From: CAYTGM01 sp964437365
GTDB taxonomy: Bacteria > Sumerlaeota > Sumerlaeia > SLMS01
Direction: 5' to 3'
DNA length: 64,000 nt
Assembly: GCA_964437365.1 (NCBI GenBank)
Contig: CAYTGM010000006.1
Span: 62,001 to 126,000 of the forward strand
Positions 33,919-42,876 of the stretch are shown one piece after another. Both the position numbers and the translations under genes were made by a program. The number at the start of each line of letters is the position of its first letter. The first letter of the stretch is position 1. The notes below the pieces were generated by a model, which had not been told where the DNA came from, did not search any database, and was given only the letters and a program-made list of their open reading frames with translations.

Positions 33919-35364
33919 ATGGATTTTGAGATCGTTATCGGATTTGAAGTTCACTGCGAACTGAAGACTAAAAGCAAGGTGTGGTGTGGCTGCCCGGTCA
34001 CATTCGGCTCAGCTCCGAATACAAATGTCTGCCCTGTATGTCTAGGGATGCCGGGATCGCTCCCTGTCCTCAACAAAGAGGCATTCAAGTCGTCTGTCAA
34101 AACAGCGATGGCACTTCACTGTGACCTGCCTGAAGTAGCGTCCTTTGATCGAAAGAACTACTATTACCCCGATCTGCCGAAGAACTATCAAATCAGTCAG
34201 AATGATAAGTTTGTGGGGACAGGCGGTTACCTTGAGATTCAGCTCTCCGATGGTTCATTCAAGAAGATCACGATGCACAATATCCACCTGGAAGAAGATG
34301 CTGGAAAGAATATCCACCCGGAAGATAAGGCGGTCGATTACTCTCTGGTCGACTTGAATCGAGCCGGCACTCCCCTTCTGGAAATTGTTACAAACCCCGA
34401 CATACGCTCGAAAGAAGAAGCCGAGATCTTTATGCAATCGATGAGAAGTTTCCTGCAGTACCTGGATGTCAGCGATTGCAAGATGCAGGAAGGCAGCTTG
34501 CGCTTTGAGCTTAACATGTCGCTCCGACCAAAGGGATCAGAAGAATACGGGCAGAAAGTTGAAGTGAAAAACCTGAACTCTATCGCTACTGTTCTGAAGT
34601 GCATCGAGCACGAGTATTACAGACAGTCGGATATGATCACTGAAGGGAAGCGTATCGCAAGCGAGACTCGCCTTTGGGATGATGTGAAGTCAGAGACACG
34701 AGCGATGCGTACCAAAGAAGAGGCAAATGACTATCGCTATTTCCCAGATCCTGATCTTGTAGAGATAGACGTGACTGCGAACCTCCTCGAAGAAATCAAG
34801 CGAGAATTACCCGAGCTCCCACTTATAAGACGCCAACGTTTCATCGATGAGTACAAGCTTCCGGAATATGACGCAACAGTACTTACCCAGCATATACACA
34901 CCGCGGATTATTTTGAGTTAGCTGTTAAAGTGCACAATAATCCGAAGGGTATCTCTAACTGGATCATGACCGAAGGACTGGGTTGGGTCAATAAACAGGG
35001 TGAGGATACTACCATCAAAGAATTCCCTGTTACCTCTGAAAGTATTGCAAAACTTGTTGGGCTGATTGATGACAAGAAGATTACCGGCAAGATTGCAAAG
35101 CAGGTTTTTCCGATCATGCTCGAAACCGGCGAGAGCCCGGAAGTGATCGTTGAAGAGAAGGGTCTTAAGCCGATTGATTCAAGCAGTCTCGACCCCATCA
35201 TTGAAGAGGTAATCGCGGCTAATGAGAAGATTGCCGATGATATACGTAATGGGAAGCTCAAGGCTGTTGGTGCTCTGATGGGACAGGTTATGAAGAAGAC
35301 CCAAGGCAAAGCTGATCCATCAGAAGTTCGTCCGGCAATTCTGAAGAAGCTCGGAGTCGAGTGA
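33919..35364 (+). CDS. gatB: Asp/Glu-tRNA amidotransferase subunit B
   Basis: Activates and transamidates Glu-tRNA(Gln) or Asp-tRNA(Asn) within the GatCAB complex. 481 residues, the usual length. The N-terminus MDFEIVIGFEVHCELKTKSK and the zinc site CGC...CPVCLGMPG are diagnostic, LPKNYQISQ and the C-terminal YqeY-like tail (VGALMGQVMKKTQGKADP) complete it. gatA and gatC are not in the window, so the subunits are split. Its stop overlaps the GTG start of the next gene by 4 bp. It heads a long plus-strand run to 45841. Confidence 0.97.
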   Translation: MDFEIVIGFEVHCELKTKSKVWCGCPVTFGSAPNTNVCPVCLGMPGSLPVLNKEAFKSSVKTAMALHCDLPEVASFDRKNYYYPDLPKNYQISQNDKFVGTGGYLEIQLSDGSFKKITMHNIHLEEDAGKNIHPEDKAVDYSLVDLNRAGTPLLEIVTNPDIRSKEEAEIFMQSMRSFLQYLDVSDCKMQEGSLRFELNMSLRPKGSEEYGQKVEVKNLNSIATVLKCIEHEYYRQSDMITEGKRIASETRLWDDVKSETRAMRTKEEANDYRYFPDPDLVEIDVTANLLEEIKRELPELPLIRRQRFIDEYKLPEYDATVLTQHIHTADYFELAVKVHNNPKGISNWIMTEGLGWVNKQGEDTTIKEFPVTSESIAKLVGLIDDKKITGKIAKQVFPIMLETGESPEVIVEEKGLKPIDSSSLDPIIEEVIAANEKIADDIRNGKLKAVGALMGQVMKKTQGKADPSEVRPAILKKLGVE

Positions 35365-35951
35365 ACTTTCTCGCGCACCTGCTTTTAGCGAAACCCGATG
35401 TGGAGCATCGGCTTGGCAATGTTCTCGCCGATTTTATTCGAGGGAAGCGTATTTACGATCTCTCCCCGGGAATCAGAGATGGCATCTTCCACCATCGTGA
35501 AATAGATCGATACACCGACCAGCACGAAGCATTTCGAAAAAGCGTAGAGCGGATTTCGTCAAAATGGGGGCGCTACTCACCCATCATCATGGACATCTGG
35601 TACGATTATGAACTGGGAAAGAAGTGGGAATCTTACAGTGATGCTGACCTTAGAGATTTCCTGAATGGGTTCTATAACGATTTCTCTCAATATGAGGACA
35701 ACTTACCCGAGGACATCCGCTATCCCATCGACAAGATGATCACCACGGACCGATTTATTGCTTACACAACGATCGATGGTGTGGGCTCTGCATTCAGACG
35801 GGTGATGAAACGGATGAGAAAACCCATTCCTCTTGAGGAAGCGATCGATGACTTGCTTGAGGTCGAAGTGCAGATTGAGCAGGATTTCCAGCAGTTCTTT
35901 CCTGAGCTTGCCGCATGGTCAGAATCATATCTGAATTCGCTTCGAGATTAA
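35361..35951 (+). CDS. ACP phosphodiesterase-like protein (AcpH/DUF479)
   Basis: 196 residues. MNFLAHLLLAKPDVEHRLGNVLADFIRG and FHHREIDRYTDQHEAFR are the two conserved N-terminal blocks of the AcpH family, which removes the 4'-phosphopantetheine arm from acyl-carrier protein in E. coli. The histidines and Asp of HHREID and the following DxH are the HD-like metal site. Start GTG 35361 is coupled to gatB by a GTGA overlap. The family call is good; the actual substrate in this organism is unknown. Confidence 0.85.
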   Translation: MNFLAHLLLAKPDVEHRLGNVLADFIRGKRIYDLSPGIRDGIFHHREIDRYTDQHEAFRKSVERISSKWGRYSPIIMDIWYDYELGKKWESYSDADLRDFLNGFYNDFSQYEDNLPEDIRYPIDKMITTDRFIAYTTIDGVGSAFRRVMKRMRKPIPLEEAIDDLLEVEVQIEQDFQQFFPELAAWSESYLNSLRD

Positions 35952-36036
35952 CTCCCGGCCAAGGCGTTTTTCCTTGGACCAGGACCAATGCTGTGCCAAT
36001 GCTACCAACAATCGACGCGTTGAAGGAATGAATAGG

Positions 36037-37338
36037 ATGAGTGAAGAGATATTCAAAGAAATAGAACAGTCCATAACCGAGAATCGCAAGTGGGCAGTTG
36101 ATCATCTGGCAAAGATGACCAGCTACGGGAGTGAACTTGGGAAAGAACAACCAGCCCAGGAATATGTTGCAGGTATTTTTGAGGAAATAGGCCTTGAAAC
36201 ATCTCTTCAGAAAATCGATGTCGACAAAATAAAGTCACTTCCTGGATTCAGTCCTGTCGACTGGACTTACGACGGTAGAACAAATGTTATCGGTAGGTAC
36301 GAACCAACTTCTTTGGAAAATGCCAGAAATTCGCTGGTCTTTAATGGCCATATAGACGTTGTCAGCCCAGAGCCTGTCTCCCTGTGGAAAACACCTCCCT
36401 TTGAACCGGTGGTGTTCAACGACGACGATGGTGAGTGGATGCGTGGTCGTGGTGCAGGTGATATGAAAGCCGGCTCGGTCTGTTACATGTGGGCATTGAA
36501 GGCTTTGCAAGATGCTGGATATACATCTTCCTCACCAATTATCTGCCAATCAGTCATTGAAGAGGAATGTACGGGAAATGGCGCCCTGGCTGCCTGTGCC
36601 GATGGTTACGTTGGAGATGCCTGTATCATACCGGAGCCGTTTAATCAAACTGTCCTGAGAAGGCAGGTCGGTGTGATGTGGTTTCAGGTTCGAATCCTTG
36701 GAAAGACGACTCATGTGCTCGGAGCCGGCACAGGGGTAAATGCGATCGAGAAGTCCTGGGTTGTGATTCAGGCACTCCGTGAATTGGAGGTTGAGATCAA
36801 TCGCTCAGAGAACATCCCTGCCAGCTATAAAGACGTTACGCACCCGATAAACCTCAATGTAGGGATTATCAGTGGAGGCGACTGGGCAAGTACAGTCGCG
36901 GGAGAATGCGTCACGAGGTTTCGCCTTGGACTTTTTCCCGGTGAAAGACTCGAGGAGTTAAGAGCGCGAATAGAGAAGACCGTTGCAGATGCAGCAGCGA
37001 ATGACCCCTGGCTCAAGAACTTTCCACCGATCGTCGAATACGTAGGCTTCCAGGCGGAAGGATATGAGTTTACTCATGGGGGTAATTTCTCTGAACAGCT
37101 TTACGCTTCACACAAAGAGTGCATGAAGTCAGAGGCAAAAGATCTTATAGCAACCTGTACGACAGATGCACGGTTTTTCGAACTCTATTATAACACTCCG
37201 GCAACCTGTTACGGACCCTGGGCAAAAGACATCCATGGTGTCGATGAATGTGTAAATATCGAATCAATGGTCAATGTTACAAAAGTCATGGCACATTTCA
37301 TTAAGGAATGGTGCGGAATCGAGAAGAGGAAGAAATAA
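36037..37338 (+). CDS. M20 family metallopeptidase/deacylase (ArgE/DapE/ACY1 type)
   Basis: 433 residues from ATG 36037. Zinc ligands appear in VFNGHIDVV (HxD), RGAGDMKAG (bridging Asp), EEECTGNGA (catalytic Glu and ligand), and IHGVDECV near the C-terminus. The dimerisation insert lies around 210-320. M20 enzymes cleave N-acyl amino acids or dipeptides, and acetylornithine or succinyl-diaminopimelate are common substrates; none can be singled out. GAAGGA precedes the start with 9-nt spacing. Its stop overlaps the start of the thiolase gene by one base (TAATG), so the two are coupled. Confidence 0.9.
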   Translation: MSEEIFKEIEQSITENRKWAVDHLAKMTSYGSELGKEQPAQEYVAGIFEEIGLETSLQKIDVDKIKSLPGFSPVDWTYDGRTNVIGRYEPTSLENARNSLVFNGHIDVVSPEPVSLWKTPPFEPVVFNDDDGEWMRGRGAGDMKAGSVCYMWALKALQDAGYTSSSPIICQSVIEEECTGNGALAACADGYVGDACIIPEPFNQTVLRRQVGVMWFQVRILGKTTHVLGAGTGVNAIEKSWVVIQALRELEVEINRSENIPASYKDVTHPINLNVGIISGGDWASTVAGECVTRFRLGLFPGERLEELRARIEKTVADAAANDPWLKNFPPIVEYVGFQAEGYEFTHGGNFSEQLYASHKECMKSEAKDLIATCTTDARFFELYYNTPATCYGPWAKDIHGVDECVNIESMVNVTKVMAHFIKEWCGIEKRKK

Positions 37339-38519
37339 TGAAACTTAATCAGTCAGTTGCGATTATAGCTCCTAAACGTACAGCGATCGGGAAAGTCGCG
37401 GGGTCACTGGCTCCTGTGCACCCGAAAGACTTGATGGCTTCATCGATAAAGGCCACACTAGGAGAAGGAAAAATAGACGCCTCTGATCTTCAGGAAGTGG
37501 TGATTGGCAATGTGCTCAATGCAATCGGTAATATCGGTAGAGTCGCTGCGCTTGAAGCCAATATCCCCCAAGAGGTTCCAGCCATTACCGTGGATAGACA
37601 GTGTGCCTCGAGTATGGAGGCGGCATCGATAGCTGCAACAAAGATAGCAGCAGGACTGGCTGAGGCCGTACTTGCGGGTGGAGTTGAAAGTGCAAGTCAG
37701 GCTCCGTGGTTGTTTGAAAAAACAGACCGTCCGTATAGCTATAGTCCTCCCAAACCATACAAGGTGCGCTTTTCCACAGAAGAAATTGGCGACCCTCCGA
37801 TGGGGGAAACGGCAGAGATACTTGCTGATGAGTACAAGATCACACGTGAAGAAATGGACAGGTTTTCTGCGCAGAGCCATCAACGGGCAGGTGAAGCTGT
37901 CTCGAAAGGCTTCTTCAATAATGAGCTCCTTCCTGTATCGATTCCTCAACGCAAAGGCGATCCTGTTTTGATTAATACGGATGAGTGTATCCGTGCGGAC
38001 TCGACAGAAGAGATATTAGGTAAACTTAGACCGGTATTTCGAAAAGACGGACGGGTGACAGCTGGTAATTCATCACCGATCAACGACGGAGCTTCTTCAG
38101 CGGTCATGGCCAGCATGAAGTATTGTGAAAAGAAGGGCATTAAGCCTGCTGCCTGTTTGAAAGATATCGTAACAGTAGGACTCGATCCGAAAACGATGGG
38201 TATGGGTCCCGCCCTTGCAATTCCAGCTTTGCTTGAACGCAACGGGTTGAAACAGGACGACATCGATCTATACGAAATAAACGAAGCCTTCGCAGCACAG
38301 ATCCTGGCAGTAAATAAAGTCCTCAATATTCCGGAAGAGAAACTGAACATTGGTGGCGGGGCTATCGCTATCGGGCACCCACTCGGAGCAACAGGTATGA
38401 GGTTGATGACCACTTTGATCGGCCATTTGAATCGACTGGGGCTGAAGCGCGGTGTTGCTTCTCTTTGTGTCGGGGGCGGTCAAGGGATGGCGGTACTCAT
38501 TGAAGTTGATGGGAGCTAG
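37338..38519 (+). CDS. Thiolase (acetyl-CoA C-acyltransferase)
   Basis: 393 residues, standard thiolase length. The nucleophilic cysteine is in DRQCASSMEAA, the catalytic His and Cys in GGAIAIGHPLGATGMR and CVGGGQGMAV, and NEAFAAQ is the third conserved block. It either condenses two acetyl-CoA or performs the last step of beta-oxidation. ATG 37338 lies after GAGGAAG. The genes around it are not fatty-acid genes, so degradative versus biosynthetic function cannot be decided here. Confidence 0.93.
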   Translation: MKLNQSVAIIAPKRTAIGKVAGSLAPVHPKDLMASSIKATLGEGKIDASDLQEVVIGNVLNAIGNIGRVAALEANIPQEVPAITVDRQCASSMEAASIAATKIAAGLAEAVLAGGVESASQAPWLFEKTDRPYSYSPPKPYKVRFSTEEIGDPPMGETAEILADEYKITREEMDRFSAQSHQRAGEAVSKGFFNNELLPVSIPQRKGDPVLINTDECIRADSTEEILGKLRPVFRKDGRVTAGNSSPINDGASSAVMASMKYCEKKGIKPAACLKDIVTVGLDPKTMGMGPALAIPALLERNGLKQDDIDLYEINEAFAAQILAVNKVLNIPEEKLNIGGGAIAIGHPLGATGMRLMTTLIGHLNRLGLKRGVASLCVGGGQGMAVLIEVDGS

Positions 38520-38540
38520 GGGCTTTGGTCCTACTGTGTG

Positions 38541-40430
38541 ATGCGGAAAAAAAACGAGCGGCTTAGTCGAAAAGAAAAATGGGAGTTATTCAAGCGCACT
38601 CTTCCTGACGCGATCGAGATCGCTCGTCCCCAGGCAAAGCTCTGGGTTGTCGGGCTTGCTCTTCTTCTCTGTGCACGTATAGCCGGACTCGTTCTGCCCG
38701 CCGCTCCTAAATACCTGATCGACAGTATCCTTCCATCTGGCAACCTTGATGGCCTGAATATCATCGTCGGTGCAGTTATACTTGCTGCGATCATTCAGGG
38801 GACCTGCAACTTTGCCCTGACGCAAACGATCAGTAAAGCTGGTCAGAGGATGATTGCAGAACTCAGGAAGAAGATGCATAATCATGTTTCTCGACTTTCT
38901 GTATCCTATTTCGACAATCACAAGATAGGCGAAATTACAAGCCGTGTTATCAATGATGTAGAAGGGGTCAGAAACCTTGTCGGAACTGGAATGGTCGAGC
39001 TTATCGGAGGAATCATTACAGCAGGCCTTGCTCTTGGCATTCTCTTTTTCCTCAGCTGGCAGATGACCATAGCGATTTTGATCTTCCTGGGAGTCTTCCT
39101 TATTATTCTCATGAAGACCTTTGGAATCCTCCGCCCTATCTTTAAAGAGCGACAGGAGGAAATGGCGAAACTCAATGGACGTCTACATGAGAGTATATCA
39201 GGGATACGTATAGTCAAATCTTATAACAAAGAAGAGACGGAACGCACCATCTTTGCGGATGGGGTAAATCGCCTGCTCAATGCTCTCTTCAAAACCATCA
39301 ATGCCGTCAGTTTTGTTGCGCTTTCTTCTTCCGTACTCTTAGGCATTCTCGGCGCATCGATATTGTATTTGGGTGGCTCACAACTGATGAACGGGGATTT
39401 GACCACAGGAGAATTCATCAGTTACCTGCTTTACCTGGGTTTCATGATCGCTCCTTTAAGCTCGATTATGATGATTGGAACGCAGATGAGCGAAGTCTTC
39501 GCCGGCATCGAACGTATGAAAGAGGTTTTGGATATACAAACAGAAGAAGGTGCCGACGAAGGGAAATCGACAGAGGCAGTAACTGGAAGGATAGAATTTC
39601 ATGATGTCAGCTTCTCCTATGATGAAGGAGAAGAAGTTCTCAAGAATATCAATCTCGTTGCCAGGGCGGGAACAGTGACAGCACTTGTGGGCGCTTCAGG
39701 TAGTGGCAAGTCAACTTTGATCAGTCTCCTGGCAAGGTTTTATCCTGTCAAAGAGGGAAAGATAACACTCGATGGAACAGATCTCAAAGAGTTTTCTCTG
39801 GCTTCTTATCGAGATATACTCGGTGTCGTTCTTCAGGATGACTTCCTCTTTGATGGAACAGTGAAGGAAAACCTTATGTACGTCTCGCCTGATTGCAGTG
39901 AAGAGGACCTGGAGAATGCGATGAAACTCTCTCACTCGAAAGAATTCATTGATGATCTCCCTGAGAGGATAGATACGGTGATTGGCGAGAGAGGGGTGAA
40001 ACTTTCTGGTGGTCAAAGACAGAGGCTTACGATCGCTCGCGCAATTCTGGCAGATCCTAAAATACTCATTCTCGATGAAGCGACAAGTGCACTGGATTCA
40101 GAGTCGGAAGCTTATATCCAAGAAGGTTTATCTCAGCTCATGGAGGGCAGGACAACCTTCGTGATTGCCCATCGCCTTTCTACGATCAGAAAAGCATACC
40201 AGATCCTTGTTCTGGACGGTGGCGAAATCATCGAAAGCGGGAACCATGAAGAGCTTCTGGTTAAGCGTGGTAAATACCATTCCATGTATACACGCCAGCA
40301 TCACCTGGATGAAGAGTACCTGCTTGCCCCTGGTGAAGAAATCCAGAGCAACGGGGAAGAAGTTGAAGAATCAAGCAAAGATCGATCTGAACGTATGAAG
40401 AAAATCTCGAAAATAATCAGTGGTGAGTAA
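38541..40430 (+). CDS. ABC exporter half-transporter, MsbA-like
   Basis: About 629 residues. The N-terminal half holds six transmembrane helices (residues about 30-320), the C-terminal half the ATPase: Walker A GASGSGKST, Q-loop LQDDFLF, signature LSGGQRQR, Walker B ILILDEAT and switch His in VIAHRLSTI. MsbA-like half-transporters flip lipid A-type lipids or export drugs as homodimers. An acidic, charged C-terminal tail of about 55 residues after the ATPase is additional. GTG 38538 directly precedes ATG 38541; the latter is preferred. Situated between thiolase and hemE. Confidence 0.93.
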   Translation: MRKKNERLSRKEKWELFKRTLPDAIEIARPQAKLWVVGLALLLCARIAGLVLPAAPKYLIDSILPSGNLDGLNIIVGAVILAAIIQGTCNFALTQTISKAGQRMIAELRKKMHNHVSRLSVSYFDNHKIGEITSRVINDVEGVRNLVGTGMVELIGGIITAGLALGILFFLSWQMTIAILIFLGVFLIILMKTFGILRPIFKERQEEMAKLNGRLHESISGIRIVKSYNKEETERTIFADGVNRLLNALFKTINAVSFVALSSSVLLGILGASILYLGGSQLMNGDLTTGEFISYLLYLGFMIAPLSSIMMIGTQMSEVFAGIERMKEVLDIQTEEGADEGKSTEAVTGRIEFHDVSFSYDEGEEVLKNINLVARAGTVTALVGASGSGKSTLISLLARFYPVKEGKITLDGTDLKEFSLASYRDILGVVLQDDFLFDGTVKENLMYVSPDCSEEDLENAMKLSHSKEFIDDLPERIDTVIGERGVKLSGGQRQRLTIARAILADPKILILDEATSALDSESEAYIQEGLSQLMEGRTTFVIAHRLSTIRKAYQILVLDGGEIIESGNHEELLVKRGKYHSMYTRQHHLDEEYLLAPGEEIQSNGEEVEESSKDRSERMKKISKIISGE

Positions 40431-40452
40431 CCTGGATTTGGTGAAAAGCGAT

Positions 40453-41481
40453 ATGACAATTAGTGGAAAAGAACGGTTTCTAGCAGCTATCAAAGGGGAG
40501 GAGCTGGATCGTCCCCCAGTTTGGATCATGCGTCAGGCAGGACGATATATGCCAGCCTACAAAGAAATCGCCCAACGTGAAGGGTTCAAAGCGATATGCG
40601 AGCAGGAGGAACTCTGTGTTGAGGTAAGTCTCTTGCCACAGAAACTCTTAGACCCGGACCTTTTGATTGTTTTCAATGATATACTCACTCCTCTTGAAGC
40701 GATGGGACTGAGCGTCGAATTCCCGACCGGTGGTCCACAGATTGAACCGCAGCTCCGGAGCGCTCCGGTTTTGGAGTCATTAAATTCTCCACAGTTCGAT
40801 GACCCCGCCGTTGCCCGAAACCTCAGAGCTATACGAAATGCGATGAAAGACGAACCTGGAATCCTGGGGTTTGCCGGCGCTCCATTTACCCTTCTTGCCT
40901 TCGCTGCAGAGGGAAAAATGACAAAGAACCATGAGTACATCAAGAAGCTTCTATTTGAAGAGCCAAAGCTTGCCCATCAGTTTCTTGAGATGCTGACCAC
41001 CGTCATTGTTCGCTATCTCATTGCGCAGGTTGAACAGGGGAAAGCTGATGGCGTTCAACTCTTTGAGTCTCTGGGAAGTACTCTTTCACTACTTCAATTG
41101 AACGAGTTTGCTCTACCCTACTTACGAAGAGTCATTGGTAAGTTCAAAGAGTCCTGTCCGGACACACCGGTCATTCTTTACTGTAAGGGTGGGCTGAGCA
41201 CGCTCGATTTTATGGAATCCTCAGGAGCAGATGTTCTGAGTATTGACTGGACCCTTCCACTGGCAGAGGCAAGATCCAGAACGGAAAAGCCCCTTCAAGG
41301 CAACCTCGACCCGATGGCCCTCGCCAGCCCATCAATTGTGAGAGAACAGCTTCTCAAGACCCTTGACGGGTTCGACTGGAGAAAAGGGTGGATTGCAAAC
41401 CTCGGTCATGGTATTACTCCACAGGCCACGGAAGAAGGCGCTATCGCATACGTTCGGGCCATCAAGGATCTTGGAAAGTAG
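40453..41481 (+). CDS. hemE: Uroporphyrinogen decarboxylase
   Basis: Decarboxylates uroporphyrinogen III to coproporphyrinogen III in haem synthesis. 342 residues from ATG 40453. Diagnostic segments are PPVWIMRQAGRYMPAYKEI (substrate Arg), FNDILTPLEAMGL, GFAGAPFTLLAF, and GNLDPMAL near the end. A GTG at 40420 in frame would overlap the ABC transporter gene by 11 bp. It is the first of four consecutive haem genes; 13 bp separate it from hemN. Confidence 0.96.
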   Translation: MTISGKERFLAAIKGEELDRPPVWIMRQAGRYMPAYKEIAQREGFKAICEQEELCVEVSLLPQKLLDPDLLIVFNDILTPLEAMGLSVEFPTGGPQIEPQLRSAPVLESLNSPQFDDPAVARNLRAIRNAMKDEPGILGFAGAPFTLLAFAAEGKMTKNHEYIKKLLFEEPKLAHQFLEMLTTVIVRYLIAQVEQGKADGVQLFESLGSTLSLLQLNEFALPYLRRVIGKFKESCPDTPVILYCKGGLSTLDFMESSGADVLSIDWTLPLAEARSRTEKPLQGNLDPMALASPSIVREQLLKTLDGFDWRKGWIANLGHGITPQATEEGAIAYVRAIKDLGK

Positions 41482-41494
41482 AAGCCACACTATC

Positions 41495-42874
41495 ATGAAC
41501 GAAAAGAGTAGACTAGTAGACCTTGGGATCGACTACAAGACCCTCGAAAAATACAACAAGCGCATTCCACGCTATACAAGTTACCCAACGGTTCCTTCCT
41601 GGAGCGATGAGTTCGATTCAGCAACGTGGCTAAAGCATTTGCGGGAGACTTCTACAAACGAAGACCCCCTTTCCCTCTATATACACATACCATTCTGCAA
41701 GAAACATTGTCTGTTCTGCGCATGTAATGTTATCATTACACAAAAGCAAGGGATAGCCGACCGTTATCTGGATACGCTGGAAAAAGAAATTACTCTCATT
41801 AGAGATCAGCTGCAGAAAGCAGGCAAAGTTATCCAGCTTCACTTGGGCGGAGGCACCCCAAACTATCTTAATTCTGAACAAATGCAGCGACTGATCAACT
41901 TTCTTGAAAGCAAATTCGACTTCGATGACAATGCCGAGCGAAGCATCGAAGTTGACCCTCGGACTGCAGACCCGGAATATATTAATAATCTCAAAAACAA
42001 GAACCACTTTAACCGTATTTCCTTCGGTGTACAAGACCTCCATGACGCTACCCAGCAGGCTATTGGAAGGGAACAAACACGCGACATCACCTTTACAAAC
42101 GTTGAGGCTGCTCGCAGCTCTGGCTTTGAGAGTGTCAACATCGACCTTATCTACGGTCTTCCTGAACAAACACTTTCCAGCTGGAAGACAACGATTGAAG
42201 GAGTACTTAGCCTTCAGCCAGATCGTATAGCTCTTTATAACTTTGCATTTCTTCCCTCTAAACTGGCACATCAGCGCGCTATTGAGGACACGAACCTCCC
42301 TGAAGCAGAGCAGAAAGTAGAGATGTTCATGATGGCACATGATGCCTTAACAGAAAATGGCTGGGCGTTTATAGGAATGGACCACTATGCACGACTCGAT
42401 GATACGCTGACCGAAGCGGTCGACCAGGGGAGCATGCGAAGGAATTTCATGGGCTATACAACACTTCGCGGAACTGATATGCTTTCCTTTGGCGTATCAG
42501 CAATCAGCGACTATAAAGGCGCGTTCGCACAGAACTCCAAGAAGATCACTGTTCAGGAAAAAGCGATTTCTGAGAACAAACTCCCCGTTGAGCGGGGCAT
42601 GAAGCTGAGCGATGATGATCTTCATCGTCGAGAATGTATAGAAACAATTATGTGTAGTGGGAAGCTTCCCCTGGTGGATAAACGCACGAGAGCAATCATT
42701 GAAGAAAACCGGGAGGTATTCGAAACGCTCGAGTCTGAAGGGCTCATCAACCTGAGCGATGAAATCCTTGCTGCCACGCTCAAAGGACGCGTTTTCCTGA
42801 GGAATATTGCTGTTCTCTTTGATGCCTACTATCCTGAGCAGGCTAAGCAAACACTCTTTTCTAAGGCAGTCTGA
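41495..42874 (+). CDS. hemN: Oxygen-independent coproporphyrinogen III dehydrogenase
   Basis: Radical SAM enzyme that oxidatively decarboxylates coproporphyrinogen III to protoporphyrinogen IX. 459 residues from ATG 41495, matching true HemN rather than the shorter HemW. The cluster site IPFCKKHCLFCAC fits CxxxCxxCxC. GGGTPNYLNSEQMQRL and IEVDPRT are further HemN landmarks, and YARLDDTLTEA and FMGYTT support the HemN rather than HemW assignment. The ribosome-binding site is weak. It ends 2 bp before hemY. Confidence 0.94.
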   Translation: MNEKSRLVDLGIDYKTLEKYNKRIPRYTSYPTVPSWSDEFDSATWLKHLRETSTNEDPLSLYIHIPFCKKHCLFCACNVIITQKQGIADRYLDTLEKEITLIRDQLQKAGKVIQLHLGGGTPNYLNSEQMQRLINFLESKFDFDDNAERSIEVDPRTADPEYINNLKNKNHFNRISFGVQDLHDATQQAIGREQTRDITFTNVEAARSSGFESVNIDLIYGLPEQTLSSWKTTIEGVLSLQPDRIALYNFAFLPSKLAHQRAIEDTNLPEAEQKVEMFMMAHDALTENGWAFIGMDHYARLDDTLTEAVDQGSMRRNFMGYTTLRGTDMLSFGVSAISDYKGAFAQNSKKITVQEKAISENKLPVERGMKLSDDDLHRRECIETIMCSGKLPLVDKRTRAIIEENREVFETLESEGLINLSDEILAATLKGRVFLRNIAVLFDAYYPEQAKQTLFSKAV

Positions 42875-42876
42875 CA

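Noticed and set aside
35957..35975. CCAAGG-cgttttt-CCTTGG as a terminator after the AcpH-like gene
   Set aside because: Short stem with no T-tract after it, and the downstream genes appear to be in the same operon.
36684..36705. T-loop-like GGTTCGAATCC suggesting a tRNA
   Set aside because: It lies in frame inside the M20 peptidase gene and no matching acceptor or anticodon arms are around it.
41630..42340. 236-codon open frame opposite hemN
   Set aside because: Antisense shadow of a conserved gene, no motifs or start signal.
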